A stretch of 47,193 bases of DNA. It comes from Castellaniella sp049651205. GTDB lineage: Bacteria > Pseudomonadota > Gammaproteobacteria > Burkholderiales > Burkholderiaceae_B. The notes under the pieces were generated by a model. The model saw nothing but the letters and a program-made list of their open reading frames with translations. It was not told where the DNA came from and did no database searches. This document shows, in pieces, positions 16,495 to 24,300 of the stretch (the stretch's first letter is position 1; each line of letters begins with the position of its first letter). A program made the position numbers and the translations under genes. The stretch lies in assembly GCF_049651205.1 (NCBI RefSeq), contig NZ_JBASBR010000017.1, positions 1 to 47,193 of the forward strand. Direction: 5' to 3'.

Positions 16495-17526
16495 ATTGGC
16501 CAACGGAGCATTGGAGGCAGGCGCACGCCTGCGCAGCATCTGCGCCGAGCTTGGGATTGGCCAGAACACTTACCGGCGCTGGACGCAGGGTGGCTGTGAT
16601 GGCCGCCCACAGGCTGCCCGCCCAGTCCCGGTCCACGCGCTGACACCCGCAAAGCGCCAGGCCGTGCTCCAAGTTTGCCACCGACCACAGTTCGCCAGTG
16701 TGCCACCCGCACAGATCGTGGCCCGACTCCTGGATGATGAGCGGTTGTATCTGGCCAGCGAATCGAGCTTCTACCGCATTCTGCATCAGGCCGGGGAACA
16801 ACGGCGCCGTGGCCGTCAGGCTGCGCTCCGCCATAAGGAGCCGCCACGGCGCCACCAAGCTGATCGTCCCAATATGTGCTGGACATGGGACGTGACCTAC
16901 CTGCCCACCCAGGTGCGCGGTCAGTTCTTCTATCTGCATCTGATCGTGGATATCTACAGCCGCAAGGTCGTGGGCTACGAGGTGTTCGACATCGAAAACA
17001 TGGCCAATAGCGCCGCCATCATACAGCGTGCCGTCTTGCGTGAGCAGTGCGGCCATCGTCCTCTGGTGCTGCATGCCGATAATGGTTCGACCATGAAGGG
17101 ATCGACCATCCACATCAAGCTCGAAGAGCTGGGCATCACCGCGCATCGCATAGCCGACCCAGGGTGTCGAACGACAATGTCTACTCCGAGACACTGTTCA
17201 GAACCTGCAAATACCGGCCCGAGTATCCCGCCGATGGCTTCGCCGATATGACGGCCGCCCGCCGCTGGGTAGCGTCCTTCGTTCATTGGTACAACGATAT
17301 CCATCGTCACAGCGAGATCCACTGTGTCACGCCGGCACAGCGCCACGTCGGGCTTGATGGCGAGATTCTGCGCAGGCGCCATCACGTGCTCTCTGAGGCC
17401 AAGGCTCGCCATCCCGCCCGCTGGTCGGGTGCTGTACGCAACTGCCAGCCCGTCGGTGCTGTATGGCTCATTCCTGATAAGGACATGCTCGCCAGTCATG
17501 ACCAAAAAGAGTTAGAAGCAGCATGA
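16460..17526 (+). pseudogene. IS3-family transposase OrfB, frameshifted
   Basis: An rve-type DDE transposase. From ATG 16460 the frame contains the HTH_21 region (SSFYRILHQAGEQ) and the integrase core with first Asp (CWTWDVTYLP) and second Asp (VLHADNGSTMKG). Near 17141-17146 one base appears to be missing (or two added): the frame then reads nonsense to 17251, while the +1 shifted frame resumes SHSRPRVSNDNVYSE with the catalytic Glu and continues HWYNDIHRHSEIHCVTPAQR to a stop at 17526. The DDE triad is therefore split between two frames and a working transposase is unlikely without suppression. Confidence 0.82.
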
Positions 17527-17531
17527 CTCAT

Positions 17532-17549
17532 GTTCCAACTACCTTGACA
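17532..17549 (-). repeat. Right terminal inverted repeat of the IS3-family element
   Basis: On the minus strand this reads TGTCAAGGTAGTTGGAAC, matching the left end at 15899-15916 apart from three central bases. It starts 6 bases after the orfB stop. Confidence 0.8.
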
Positions 17550-17723
17550 GACACCGATTCTCCGTTCGTAATGTATAAATTAATCCTATGATTGCATAAA
17601 TTTGAGAACATAAAGCTTCCTAAGAATGTGCTGATTTTAATGATGTTCATTATTGAATATCATTGGATGTTCATTTAATTAAATATGTTTTCATGAACAA
17701 ATAATTTTTGTTAGAGCCAAAGA

Positions 17724-18917
17724 ATGAACGACCTTGTCTGTAAAGCCCCTTGTGTGGTTGAAATAAAAAAATGTGCGATCATATCTGTTTTTTTCTATTT
17801 GACTATAGGGGCTTCTGTTGTTTACGCTGATACCTGTGTGAAATATTCTATTGCGCCACGAACTATTAGTGCCCCTGCTTCATCGTATGCCTCATCTGGA
17901 ATGTTCAGCTTGGATGAGAAGGGTATATTGGTATATGACTATGGTATAGCTTATGGTGATCTTGGAAAATTTAGAAATCCATACTTTATATCCAACTATG
18001 CTAATGCGCTATATCGAGATTTTATAAATAGTGATTGTAAGAATGAGAGCTATAAGAGGGCCTTTTTAAAGCAAGCAGACTATTTGGTCAGATCTGCTGA
18101 CTATGAGAACGGGATAGCTTCTTGGCGCTATCCATTTCGCAATGAAGTCTTTGATTTGCCTCCGGGATGGATCTCAGGAATTGGGCAAGCGCGTATTGCT
18201 GCGGTTCTGTTGCGAGCCTGGGGACTCACGGGGAACGAGCTATACAGAGGGGTTGCTCATGATGGGATGGAAGCTTATAAACATACCTTAGTGGAGGGAG
18301 GGGTCATAACAAAAGATAATGATGTGACTTGGATCGAAGAGGCTCCTAGCCATGATGGACGGAGCTATAAGATCCTGAATGGACATATCACTGCTTTGTC
18401 CGGCATCATTGATTATGGGGGACTAACTGGGGATCAGCAATGGGGTGATCTGGTTCGTCGTGCTGTGGCTGCTGTGAGGCGAGATCTACCGAAGTTTGAT
18501 GCTGGCTTTACTTCCTATTATTCTCTTGGGCAGCCTGGCCCGGATCGTATTATTGCTCCGCGTGAGGACTATAATGCACTTCATGTGGAGCAGCTGCTCT
18601 GGCTATACGATCAAACTAGCGATAGCGAGTTCCTGGTATGGGCGAGTAGGTTTCAGGCGTATGAGCTTAATGGCTATAAATATGCTGCTAAAGGATCTGT
18701 GGATCCGATTAATCATGGGCCCGATCAAGCAGCAGGGCTTTATGGAAGTCGCTATTGGTCCCATGCGGATTTTCCAACGTGGGTTGAAGTAGATCTAGTT
18801 GAAGCTAAGCCTGTGTCGGGCGTTTGGATTGATGGGAATAGTCAGAAAGCCTCACCTAGAAGCTATTCTGTTGATGCGTTTGTGGGGGGGGGCATTGGGA
18901 GAGGGTTTATGGTATAA
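17724..18917 (+). CDS. Exported D-glucuronyl C5-epimerase-family protein, truncated at a nine-G tract
   Basis: As read, 397 residues. A signal peptide is visible (KKCAIISVFFYLTIGASVVYA, cleavage near residue 35). The catalytic part (about 60-330) matches the C-terminal domain of glucuronyl C5-epimerases: ILNGHITALSGIIDYGGLTG, then FDAGFTSYYSLGQPG and YNALHVEQLLWLYDQTSD. That family inverts C5 of uronic acids within a finished polymer (heparosan, alginate-like chains). From about residue 345 (WVEVDLVEAKPVSGVWIDG) a discoidin-like beta-sandwich begins, and the frame breaks inside it at the G-run 18884-18892, ending in IGRGFMV. One extra G, or two fewer, continues the frame to 19402 (559 residues). 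AT-rich like its neighbours. The weak ribosome site leaves the start uncertain. Confidence 0.75.
   Translation: MNDLVCKAPCVVEIKKCAIISVFFYLTIGASVVYADTCVKYSIAPRTISAPASSYASSGMFSLDEKGILVYDYGIAYGDLGKFRNPYFISNYANALYRDFINSDCKNESYKRAFLKQADYLVRSADYENGIASWRYPFRNEVFDLPPGWISGIGQARIAAVLLRAWGLTGNELYRGVAHDGMEAYKHTLVEGGVITKDNDVTWIEEAPSHDGRSYKILNGHITALSGIIDYGGLTGDQQWGDLVRRAVAAVRRDLPKFDAGFTSYYSLGQPGPDRIIAPREDYNALHVEQLLWLYDQTSDSEFLVWASRFQAYELNGYKYAAKGSVDPINHGPDQAAGLYGSRYWSHADFPTWVEVDLVEAKPVSGVWIDGNSQKASPRSYSVDAFVGGGIGRGFMV
18884..18892 (+). repeat. Nine-G tract interrupting the epimerase gene, candidate phase-variation switch
   Basis: Nine consecutive G in an otherwise AT-rich coding region. The present length puts the gene out of frame 8 codons later. 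Ten or seven G restore the frame through 19402; eight G also ends early (GLWYK, stop). Such G-runs within surface-glycan genes are a known slipped-strand switching device. Confidence 0.7.
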
Positions 18918-19402
18918 ATGATGACGCTAAGAAGCGAAAAATCATAATTTTTGACAGACCAATAGTAACTGACAGAATTCGATTAAATATATATCAAGAT
19001 AATGGCAATAAAAACACCGCCTTGCAAGCAGTGATTCCCATGCTTGTTAATCCTGAGTATGCGCCTATTACTAATGCATGTAATTATAGGATAAGAGGTA
19101 ATTTCGATTATAACGTTAGTTCCGTTTCGGATGGGGATCCTTCGACAGGTATGAATGTGTACTGTTCAGGTTGGGTCATTTTTACAAACCCAAAGAAAAA
19201 CACTCGCCTGTCAGTGAAATATAAAAAATCAAATGATACGGGAATCAAAATAGAATATGCCCAAAAAATTGGACATTGGAATCTCTTGGGAAATTTCTCC
19301 GAGCAAGAGATAAGTGATTTATATGTTCCGCCGAGCTTGTTTGTGAGAGTGAGCTTTAATAAAGATATTCAAGAAATAAACGAAATTTCAATGACACATT
19401 AA
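18918..19402 (+). pseudogene. Out-of-frame C-terminal part of the epimerase gene (carbohydrate-binding-like)
   Basis: In the frame that follows the G-run with ten or seven G, codons are open without a stop from HWERVYGINDDAKKRK through IRLNIYQDNGNKNTAL to the stop at 19402. The pattern W..V....F....I.R.RINIY completes the F5/8 type C (discoidin) fold that starts before the G-run. A further segment (NFDYNVSSVSDGDPSTG, ending IQEINEISMTH) may be a second sandwich of the same kind. No own ribosome site or start is evident, so it is most simply the 3' half of the same gene rather than a separate one. Confidence 0.65.
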
Positions 19403-19528
19403 ACTCGTCATCTATTGAAAAAAGAAGGCTTGCTTGTTCCTTTTTCTCGTTCCTCTTCCTCGATTTCCTCGCTGGAAAAGTAATGATTTTCGATGGTGCT
19501 TCATAAGTGAGGAGAGAAGGATAGTTTC

Positions 19529-20137
19529 ATGATCGGTATTATTGACTATGATATAGGAAATATCGGAGCGGTTGCTAATATGCTAAAGCGACTCGGGTTT
19601 CCTTGCGGGATTGCGACTACTGCGGAGGATGTAGAGCAGGCTGATCATATTATTCTCCCTGGTAACGGCGCATTCGATGCATGTATGAGGAACTTGCATG
19701 CTAGTGGCTTGATTCCCGTATTGGAGCAGCAAGTGCTGAAGCGGGGTGTGCCATTATTGGGTATCTGCGTAGGAGCACAAATGCTGGGGGTGGGTAGTGC
19801 TGAAGGGGCAGAACGCGGGTTAGGGTGGGTGAACATGCAGGTCAAACGCTTCCCACACATGCCAGGCTTGCGCGTGCCTCATATGGGCTGGAATAGAGTC
19901 TACCCAGCGATGCCCAAACATCCATTAGTTCAAGAGATGGCACCTGATGCTCGGTTTTATTTTGTCCATAGTTATTACATGATGACAAATGACCCGCATG
20001 ATGTACTCTTATCATCAGATTACGGTGTAGAGTTTGCGGCTGGAATCGTGAAAGATAATGTTGTTGGCGTCCAGTTTCATCCTGAAAAAAGCCACCGCTT
20101 TGGTAAGCAATTTCTAGCTGCTTTTGTGCGAGGATAG
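19529..20137 (+). CDS. hisH: Glutamine amidotransferase HisH-like subunit for WbpG
   Basis: A 202-residue class I glutamine amidotransferase. The nucleophile Cys80 (LLGICVGAQML), His184 and Glu186 (VQFHPEKSH) form the expected triad. In histidine synthesis HisH feeds ammonia to HisF, but here the pair is followed by wbpG in an O-antigen operon, exactly as in P. aeruginosa O5, where these copies supply ammonia for the acetamidino group of ManNAc3NAmA. No other his genes are nearby. A strong GGAGAGAAGGA ribosome site precedes the ATG, and hisF follows after 2 bases. AT-rich compared with wbp genes on both sides. Confidence 0.88.
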   Translation: MIGIIDYDIGNIGAVANMLKRLGFPCGIATTAEDVEQADHIILPGNGAFDACMRNLHASGLIPVLEQQVLKRGVPLLGICVGAQMLGVGSAEGAERGLGWVNMQVKRFPHMPGLRVPHMGWNRVYPAMPKHPLVQEMAPDARFYFVHSYYMMTNDPHDVLLSSDYGVEFAAGIVKDNVVGVQFHPEKSHRFGKQFLAAFVRG

Positions 20138-20139
20138 CG

Positions 20140-20907
20140 ATGTACCAACCTCGTGTTATACCTTGCCTACTAGTGAGGGGCAATGGTTTGGTTAAAACGA
20201 AGAAATATAAGAATGCCGTGTATATTGGAGATCCTGTCAATGCGGTCAGGATATTCAGTGAGAAAGAAGCGGATGAGATTATTGTTCTAGATATCGATGC
20301 ATCTCGTTTAGGAAGAGAGCCTAATTATGGCCTGGTGGCAGAAATGGCCGGCGAGGCTTTTATGCCTATGGCATATGGGGGAGGAATACGTAGTGTGTCT
20401 GAGATCCGGAAGTTGATCCGATCGGGGGTTGAGAAGGTGGTGATCAATACGGAGTTGACGAAGTCTGTCGATGTGGTTCGAGCTGCTGTGGATATATTTG
20501 GTAGTCAAGCTATCGTAGGCGCAGTCGATGTCAAACGTAAGTTATTTGGCGGCTATAGCGTAATGGCTCAATCCGCCACTGTGGAAACGGGGATCGATTT
20601 AAAAAGACACATTGATAATCTCGTGCAGGCTGGCGTGGGAGAGGTGTTTATTAATGATGTGGACCGCGATGGTGTGATGGAGGGGTATGATCTGAGCTTG
20701 GTACGCAGTGTGGTTCAGCAAACTCCCGTGCCAGTAGTAATATGTGGTGGGGCCGGCTCCATGGAACATCTTGTACAGGCTATAAATGATGGCGGTGCGT
20801 CAGCGGTGGCTGCGGGCAGTATGTTCGTATTTCATGGGAAACATCGTGCCGTATTGATTAGTTATCCCAAGGCTGTGGAATTGAAAAGAGCGTTTTCTAA
20901 ATCATGA
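20140..20907 (+). CDS. hisF: HisF-like cyclase subunit (ammonia channel partner of WbpG system)
   Basis: A 255-residue TIM barrel of the HisA/HisF family. Recognisable are IVLDIDASRLGREPNYGLV, AYGGGIRSVSEI, the GAVDVKRK strand and VFINDVDRDGVMEGYDL, and the phosphate-binding CGGAGSMEHL. The barrel normally conducts ammonia from HisH. The HisF-type Asp residues on strands 1 and 5 can be placed only roughly. In the O-antigen context it is thought to serve WbpG rather than histidine synthesis. Its stop overlaps the wbpG start by 4 bases. Confidence 0.88.
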   Translation: MYQPRVIPCLLVRGNGLVKTKKYKNAVYIGDPVNAVRIFSEKEADEIIVLDIDASRLGREPNYGLVAEMAGEAFMPMAYGGGIRSVSEIRKLIRSGVEKVVINTELTKSVDVVRAAVDIFGSQAIVGAVDVKRKLFGGYSVMAQSATVETGIDLKRHIDNLVQAGVGEVFINDVDRDGVMEGYDLSLVRSVVQQTPVPVVICGGAGSMEHLVQAINDGGASAVAAGSMFVFHGKHRAVLISYPKAVELKRAFSKS

Positions 20908-22049
20908 ATCAAAATAGTTACCAATGTTGTGCGCGATGCGTGATGGATACCTCGGATCCTGAAATTATTTTTGATGAGGGTGGTGTGTGTAATCATTGTC
21001 ATCAATTTGATGAGCGGGCGGGCCGAGAGTGGTTCCCAAACGAAAGTGGACGCCATCAATGGGAGGATATAGTAAAGAAGATTAAAGGGCACGGTCGAGG
21101 ACAAGAATACGATTGCATCTTAGGATTGAGTGGTGGGGTAGATAGTTCCTATCTGGCTATCAAGGCACATGAATGGGGGTTGCGGCCATTAGTCATGCAT
21201 GTGGATGCCGGTTGGAATAGCGAGCTTGCAGTCTCCAATATTGAGTCTATTGTTCGGCATTGTGGCTATGATCTCCACACTCACGTAGTGGACTGGGAGG
21301 AAATGCGCGATTTGCACTTGGCGTATTTGCGCGCTGGAGTAGCGAATCAAGATGTTCCTCAGGACCATATCTTTTTCGCTAGTTTGTATCATTTCGCCAC
21401 GCATAATGGCATTCGCTATATCCTGTCTGGCGGGAATTTAGCCACTGAGGGTATTTTCCCCTCGTCATGGCATGGTAGCGCTATGGATGCGATCAACTTG
21501 AAGGCTATTCATAGTAAATATGGTAATGATCGGTTATCGCAATACCGCACCATAAGCTTCTTTGATTATTATGTGTGGTATCCATTCTTTAAGAAGATGC
21601 GTACATTGAGGCCGTTAAATTACATGCCTTATGATAAGGGAGCAGCTTTGATCGAGCTGGAAGATAGAGTTGGATATAAACCTTATCCTCGCAAGCATGG
21701 TGAGTCTCTGTTCACGAAGCTTTTCCAGAACTATTATTTGCCTACTAAATTCGAAATGGATAAGCGTCGTCCACATTTTTCCAGTCTTATCGCCTCCGGG
21801 CAGATGGATCGCGATGAGGCGTTGAGGAAATTGGAAGAGCCGCTATATGATCCGATCGAATTGGAAACGGATATTTCCTATTTTTGTAAAAAACTCCGCA
21901 TTTCCCGTTCTGAGTTCGAGCAATTTATTGACGCACCCATACATCGCTACGATGATTTTCCCAATTGGGACAGCCGCCGCGCTTTGCTGAAGCGCGTTCA
22001 ATCCTTGGTGGCAAGAAGCCTTGGCCGTACTATCAAGGTGTATTCCTAA
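20904..22049 (+). CDS. wbpG: N-acetyl sugar amidotransferase WbpG
   Basis: A 381-residue ATP-pyrophosphatase-type enzyme. The N-terminus has two cysteine pairs (Cys9/Cys12 in CCARC and Cys29/Cys32 in CNHC), probably zinc-binding; the PP-loop GLSGGVDSSYLA is at about 74-85. With HisH and HisF it converts the 3-acetamido group of a 2,3-diacetamido-mannuronic acid to an acetamidino group (ManNAc3NAmA), as in P. aeruginosa O5. PseA/LegG-type amidotransferases are relatives, but no pseudaminic or legionaminic acid genes are here. The three-gene order hisH-hisF-wbpG and close spacing support a dedicated unit. Confidence 0.9.
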   Translation: MNQNSYQCCARCVMDTSDPEIIFDEGGVCNHCHQFDERAGREWFPNESGRHQWEDIVKKIKGHGRGQEYDCILGLSGGVDSSYLAIKAHEWGLRPLVMHVDAGWNSELAVSNIESIVRHCGYDLHTHVVDWEEMRDLHLAYLRAGVANQDVPQDHIFFASLYHFATHNGIRYILSGGNLATEGIFPSSWHGSAMDAINLKAIHSKYGNDRLSQYRTISFFDYYVWYPFFKKMRTLRPLNYMPYDKGAALIELEDRVGYKPYPRKHGESLFTKLFQNYYLPTKFEMDKRRPHFSSLIASGQMDRDEALRKLEEPLYDPIELETDISYFCKKLRISRSEFEQFIDAPIHRYDDFPNWDSRRALLKRVQSLVARSLGRTIKVYS

Positions 22050-22087
22050 TTTGTCGATTGGCTCACGAGTTTCATATTTTTTTATCG

Positions 22088-23188
22088 ATGAAAATTACAC
22101 ATCTGACCTCTGTTCATTCGCGGTACGATACCCGTATTTTTCTTAAGGAATGCTCATCGTTATCCAGCCACGGCCATGTCGTGAGCTTGGTTGTGGCCGA
22201 TGGTAAAGGTGACGAAATTAAAAATGGAGTCGCGATTCATGATGTCGGTGCCTCTCGGGGGCGGCTTGCTCGAATTAGATATGCGCCTGGGAGAGTGTTG
22301 AGGAAGGCGCTGGAATTAGATTCCGACGTATACCATATGCATGATCCAGAGCTGCTGCCTATCGGTACCAAGCTTAAAAAGCGTGGTAAAGCAGTGATTT
22401 TTGACGCTCACGAGGATGTGCCCAAGCAGTTGTTGAGTAAGCCATATTTAAATCGAATTGCCAGATGGGGGCTATCGCACGCTTTTGCCGCATACGAGCG
22501 ATCAGTATGCGGAAAGCTGGATGCGATAGTAGCTGCTACGCCATATATTCGTGATAAGTTCTTGGCTATGGGCATGCGCTGTGTGGATGTTAATAATTAT
22601 CCCCTGCTGGGGGAGCTGTCTATAGATGCATTGGATTGGTCGGTGAAGCGCTGCCAAGTGTGTTACGTGGGCGGCATTGGCCGTATCCGAGGCATTTTGG
22701 AAGTAGTGCAGGCGATGGAAAAGGTGACTTGTGGGGCGCGTCTACAACTAGTTGGCCGCTTCTCTGAACCGGCTGTGCAAGCTCGGGTAGGTGCTGACGC
22801 AGGCTGGAGTCAGGTGGATGAGCTCGGCTTTCTCGACAGGCGAAAGGTGGCTGAGGTGTTGGCAATGGCAATAGGTGGAATCGTGACTTTCTTACCTCTG
22901 CCCAATCATATAGATGCGCAGCCTAATAAGATGTTTGAATATATGAGTGCGGGCGTGCCAGTGATTGCCTCGAATTTCCCTCTATGGCGGCAGATTGTCG
23001 AGGGCAATGAATGTGGGCTGTGCGTGGACCCGTTAGACCCAGCAGCGATCGCCCAGGCTATTGACTACCTAGTGGCCAACCCTGTAGATGCAGAACGTAT
23101 GGGGCACAATGGCCAGAAGGCCGTGCAAGCCTCTTATAACTGGGGCGTTGAAGAGCAAAAATTATTGCAACTTTATGCATCCATATAA
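22088..23188 (+). CDS. Glycosyltransferase family 4 (WbpH-like position)
   Basis: A 366-residue GT-B transferase. The ATG at 22088 (MKITHLTSVHSRYDTRIF) was chosen because the N-terminal strand of the fold starts there; the frame stays open upstream into wbpG. The pattern YHMHDPELLPIGTKLKKRGK and FDAHEDVPKQ fits bacterial GT4 enzymes that act on uronic or amino sugars, and the C-terminal PNKMFEYMSAGVPVIASNFPLWRQIV is the nucleotide-sugar-binding E-x7-E-like region. It probably adds one of the ManNAc3NAcA-type residues. It is the last gene of the AT-richer block; wbpI follows after 17 bases. Confidence 0.85.
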   Translation: MKITHLTSVHSRYDTRIFLKECSSLSSHGHVVSLVVADGKGDEIKNGVAIHDVGASRGRLARIRYAPGRVLRKALELDSDVYHMHDPELLPIGTKLKKRGKAVIFDAHEDVPKQLLSKPYLNRIARWGLSHAFAAYERSVCGKLDAIVAATPYIRDKFLAMGMRCVDVNNYPLLGELSIDALDWSVKRCQVCYVGGIGRIRGILEVVQAMEKVTCGARLQLVGRFSEPAVQARVGADAGWSQVDELGFLDRRKVAEVLAMAIGGIVTFLPLPNHIDAQPNKMFEYMSAGVPVIASNFPLWRQIVEGNECGLCVDPLDPAAIAQAIDYLVANPVDAERMGHNGQKAVQASYNWGVEEQKLLQLYASI

Positions 23189-23205
23189 GCCATTATCTTA
23201 GTGCT

Positions 23206-24300
23206 ATGAAAAAAATCTTGACTGTTTTGGGTGCACGCCCGCAATTTATTAAGGCGAGTGTGGTCTCGCATGCTATTGCCAAGCGACAAGGCCTGACGGA
23301 AGTGCTTGTCCATACCGGCCAACACTTCGATGCCAATATGTCAGATGTGTTTTTTGCCGAACTTGGCATGAGCAAACCTGATTATTTTCTCGATATTCAC
23401 GGGAGCAGTCATGGCGTCATGACGGGCCGGATGCTAGCCGAGGTCGAGAGCGTTCTACTGCGGGAGAAACCCGATGCCGTGCTGGTCTATGGTGATACCA
23501 ATTCCACTCTGGCTGGCGCACTGGCTGCTGTCAAGCTGCACATCCCAGTGGCGCATGTCGAAGCGGGCCTGCGCAGCTTTAATATGGAGATGCCCGAAGA
23601 GGTGAATCGCATTCTTACCGACCGGATTTCGCGTTGGTTATTTACTCCTACGCGGGTCGCTGCTCAGCATTTGACGCGCGAGGGGTTTGCATCCGAACAT
23701 CTTATAACCGTGGGTGATGTTATGTTTGATGTCGCGTTGCACCATGGCGCTCGCATACAGGCTGGATGTGGGTTGATGAGCCGGCTTGGCTTGCAGCAGA
23801 AGAATTATCTGTTGGCTACCGTCCATCGTGCTGAGAACACGGATCATCCTCAGCGTTTGAACGCCATTGTCGACGCACTTGTCGCTACTGCGCGTCGCTT
23901 GCCTGTTGTGTGGCCACTTCATCCGCGTACCCGTGCTGTTCTGGAGAAATGTGGACGTCTGGAACAATTGGCGAAGCAGGTGTGCTTGATTGATCCGGTC
24001 GGGTACCTGGATATGGTGCAACTGGAGAAATTTGCAGCATTGATTACCACCGATTCGGGTGGAGTGCAGAAAGAGGCTTTCTTTTATCAGGTGCCTTGTG
24101 TCACTCTGCGTGATGAAACTGAATGGGTGGAACTGGTGACGGCGGGATGGAATCGCCTTGCCCCACCTGTCGACGATGGTAGCGTAGCACGGGCCATTGA
24201 TGCTGCCTTGGGAAGCCATGGGGAGGCTTTGCAGCCGTATGGGTCGGGGGATGCAGCGCAGCGGATTGTAGAGCGGCTGGCCAAGGATTTAGGCGTCTGA
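23206..24300 (+). CDS. wbpI: UDP-GlcNAc3NAcA 2-epimerase (WbpI/WlbD)
   Basis: A 364-residue non-hydrolysing UDP-sugar 2-epimerase. Motifs are TVLGARPQFIKA at the N-terminus, VYGDTNSTLAGALAA, IPVAHVEAGLRSF and TVHRAENTDHP, with the TDSGGVQKEAFF segment binding the UDP. WbpI inverts C2 to give UDP-ManNAc3NAcA. General WecB enzymes share these motifs, but the company of wbpD, wbpE and wbpB argues for the specialised form. Base composition rises again here. The stop shares a base with the next ATG (TGATG). Confidence 0.9.
   Translation: MKKILTVLGARPQFIKASVVSHAIAKRQGLTEVLVHTGQHFDANMSDVFFAELGMSKPDYFLDIHGSSHGVMTGRMLAEVESVLLREKPDAVLVYGDTNSTLAGALAAVKLHIPVAHVEAGLRSFNMEMPEEVNRILTDRISRWLFTPTRVAAQHLTREGFASEHLITVGDVMFDVALHHGARIQAGCGLMSRLGLQQKNYLLATVHRAENTDHPQRLNAIVDALVATARRLPVVWPLHPRTRAVLEKCGRLEQLAKQVCLIDPVGYLDMVQLEKFAALITTDSGGVQKEAFFYQVPCVTLRDETEWVELVTAGWNRLAPPVDDGSVARAIDAALGSHGEALQPYGSGDAAQRIVERLAKDLGV

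Larger units (their letters stand above)
15899..17549 (+). mobile_element. IS3-family insertion sequence, decayed
   Basis: A 1651-base element bounded by 18-base imperfect inverted repeats, with the TG...CA ends usual for the family. It carries orfA (helix-turn-helix) and orfB (DDE integrase core) on the + strand. The bases flanking the two ends (CTC before, GAC after) are not a direct repeat, so no target duplication is visible. orfB contains a frameshift and orfA runs through a nine-G tract out of its expected end, so the copy is probably inactive. GC-rich composition contrasts with the AT-rich surroundings. Confidence 0.85.

Noticed and set aside
18496..18792. A 98-codon + strand frame inside the epimerase gene
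   Set aside because: It overlaps the conserved epimerase motifs in another frame and resembles no protein.
19403..19440. A terminator after the epimerase gene
   Set aside because: The A-rich and T-rich arms pair only loosely and the stem lacks GC pairs; not enough to call.
20140..20907. HisF and HisH as true histidine biosynthesis genes
   Set aside because: No other his genes are adjacent, and wbpG overlaps hisF; the O-antigen arrangement explains them better.
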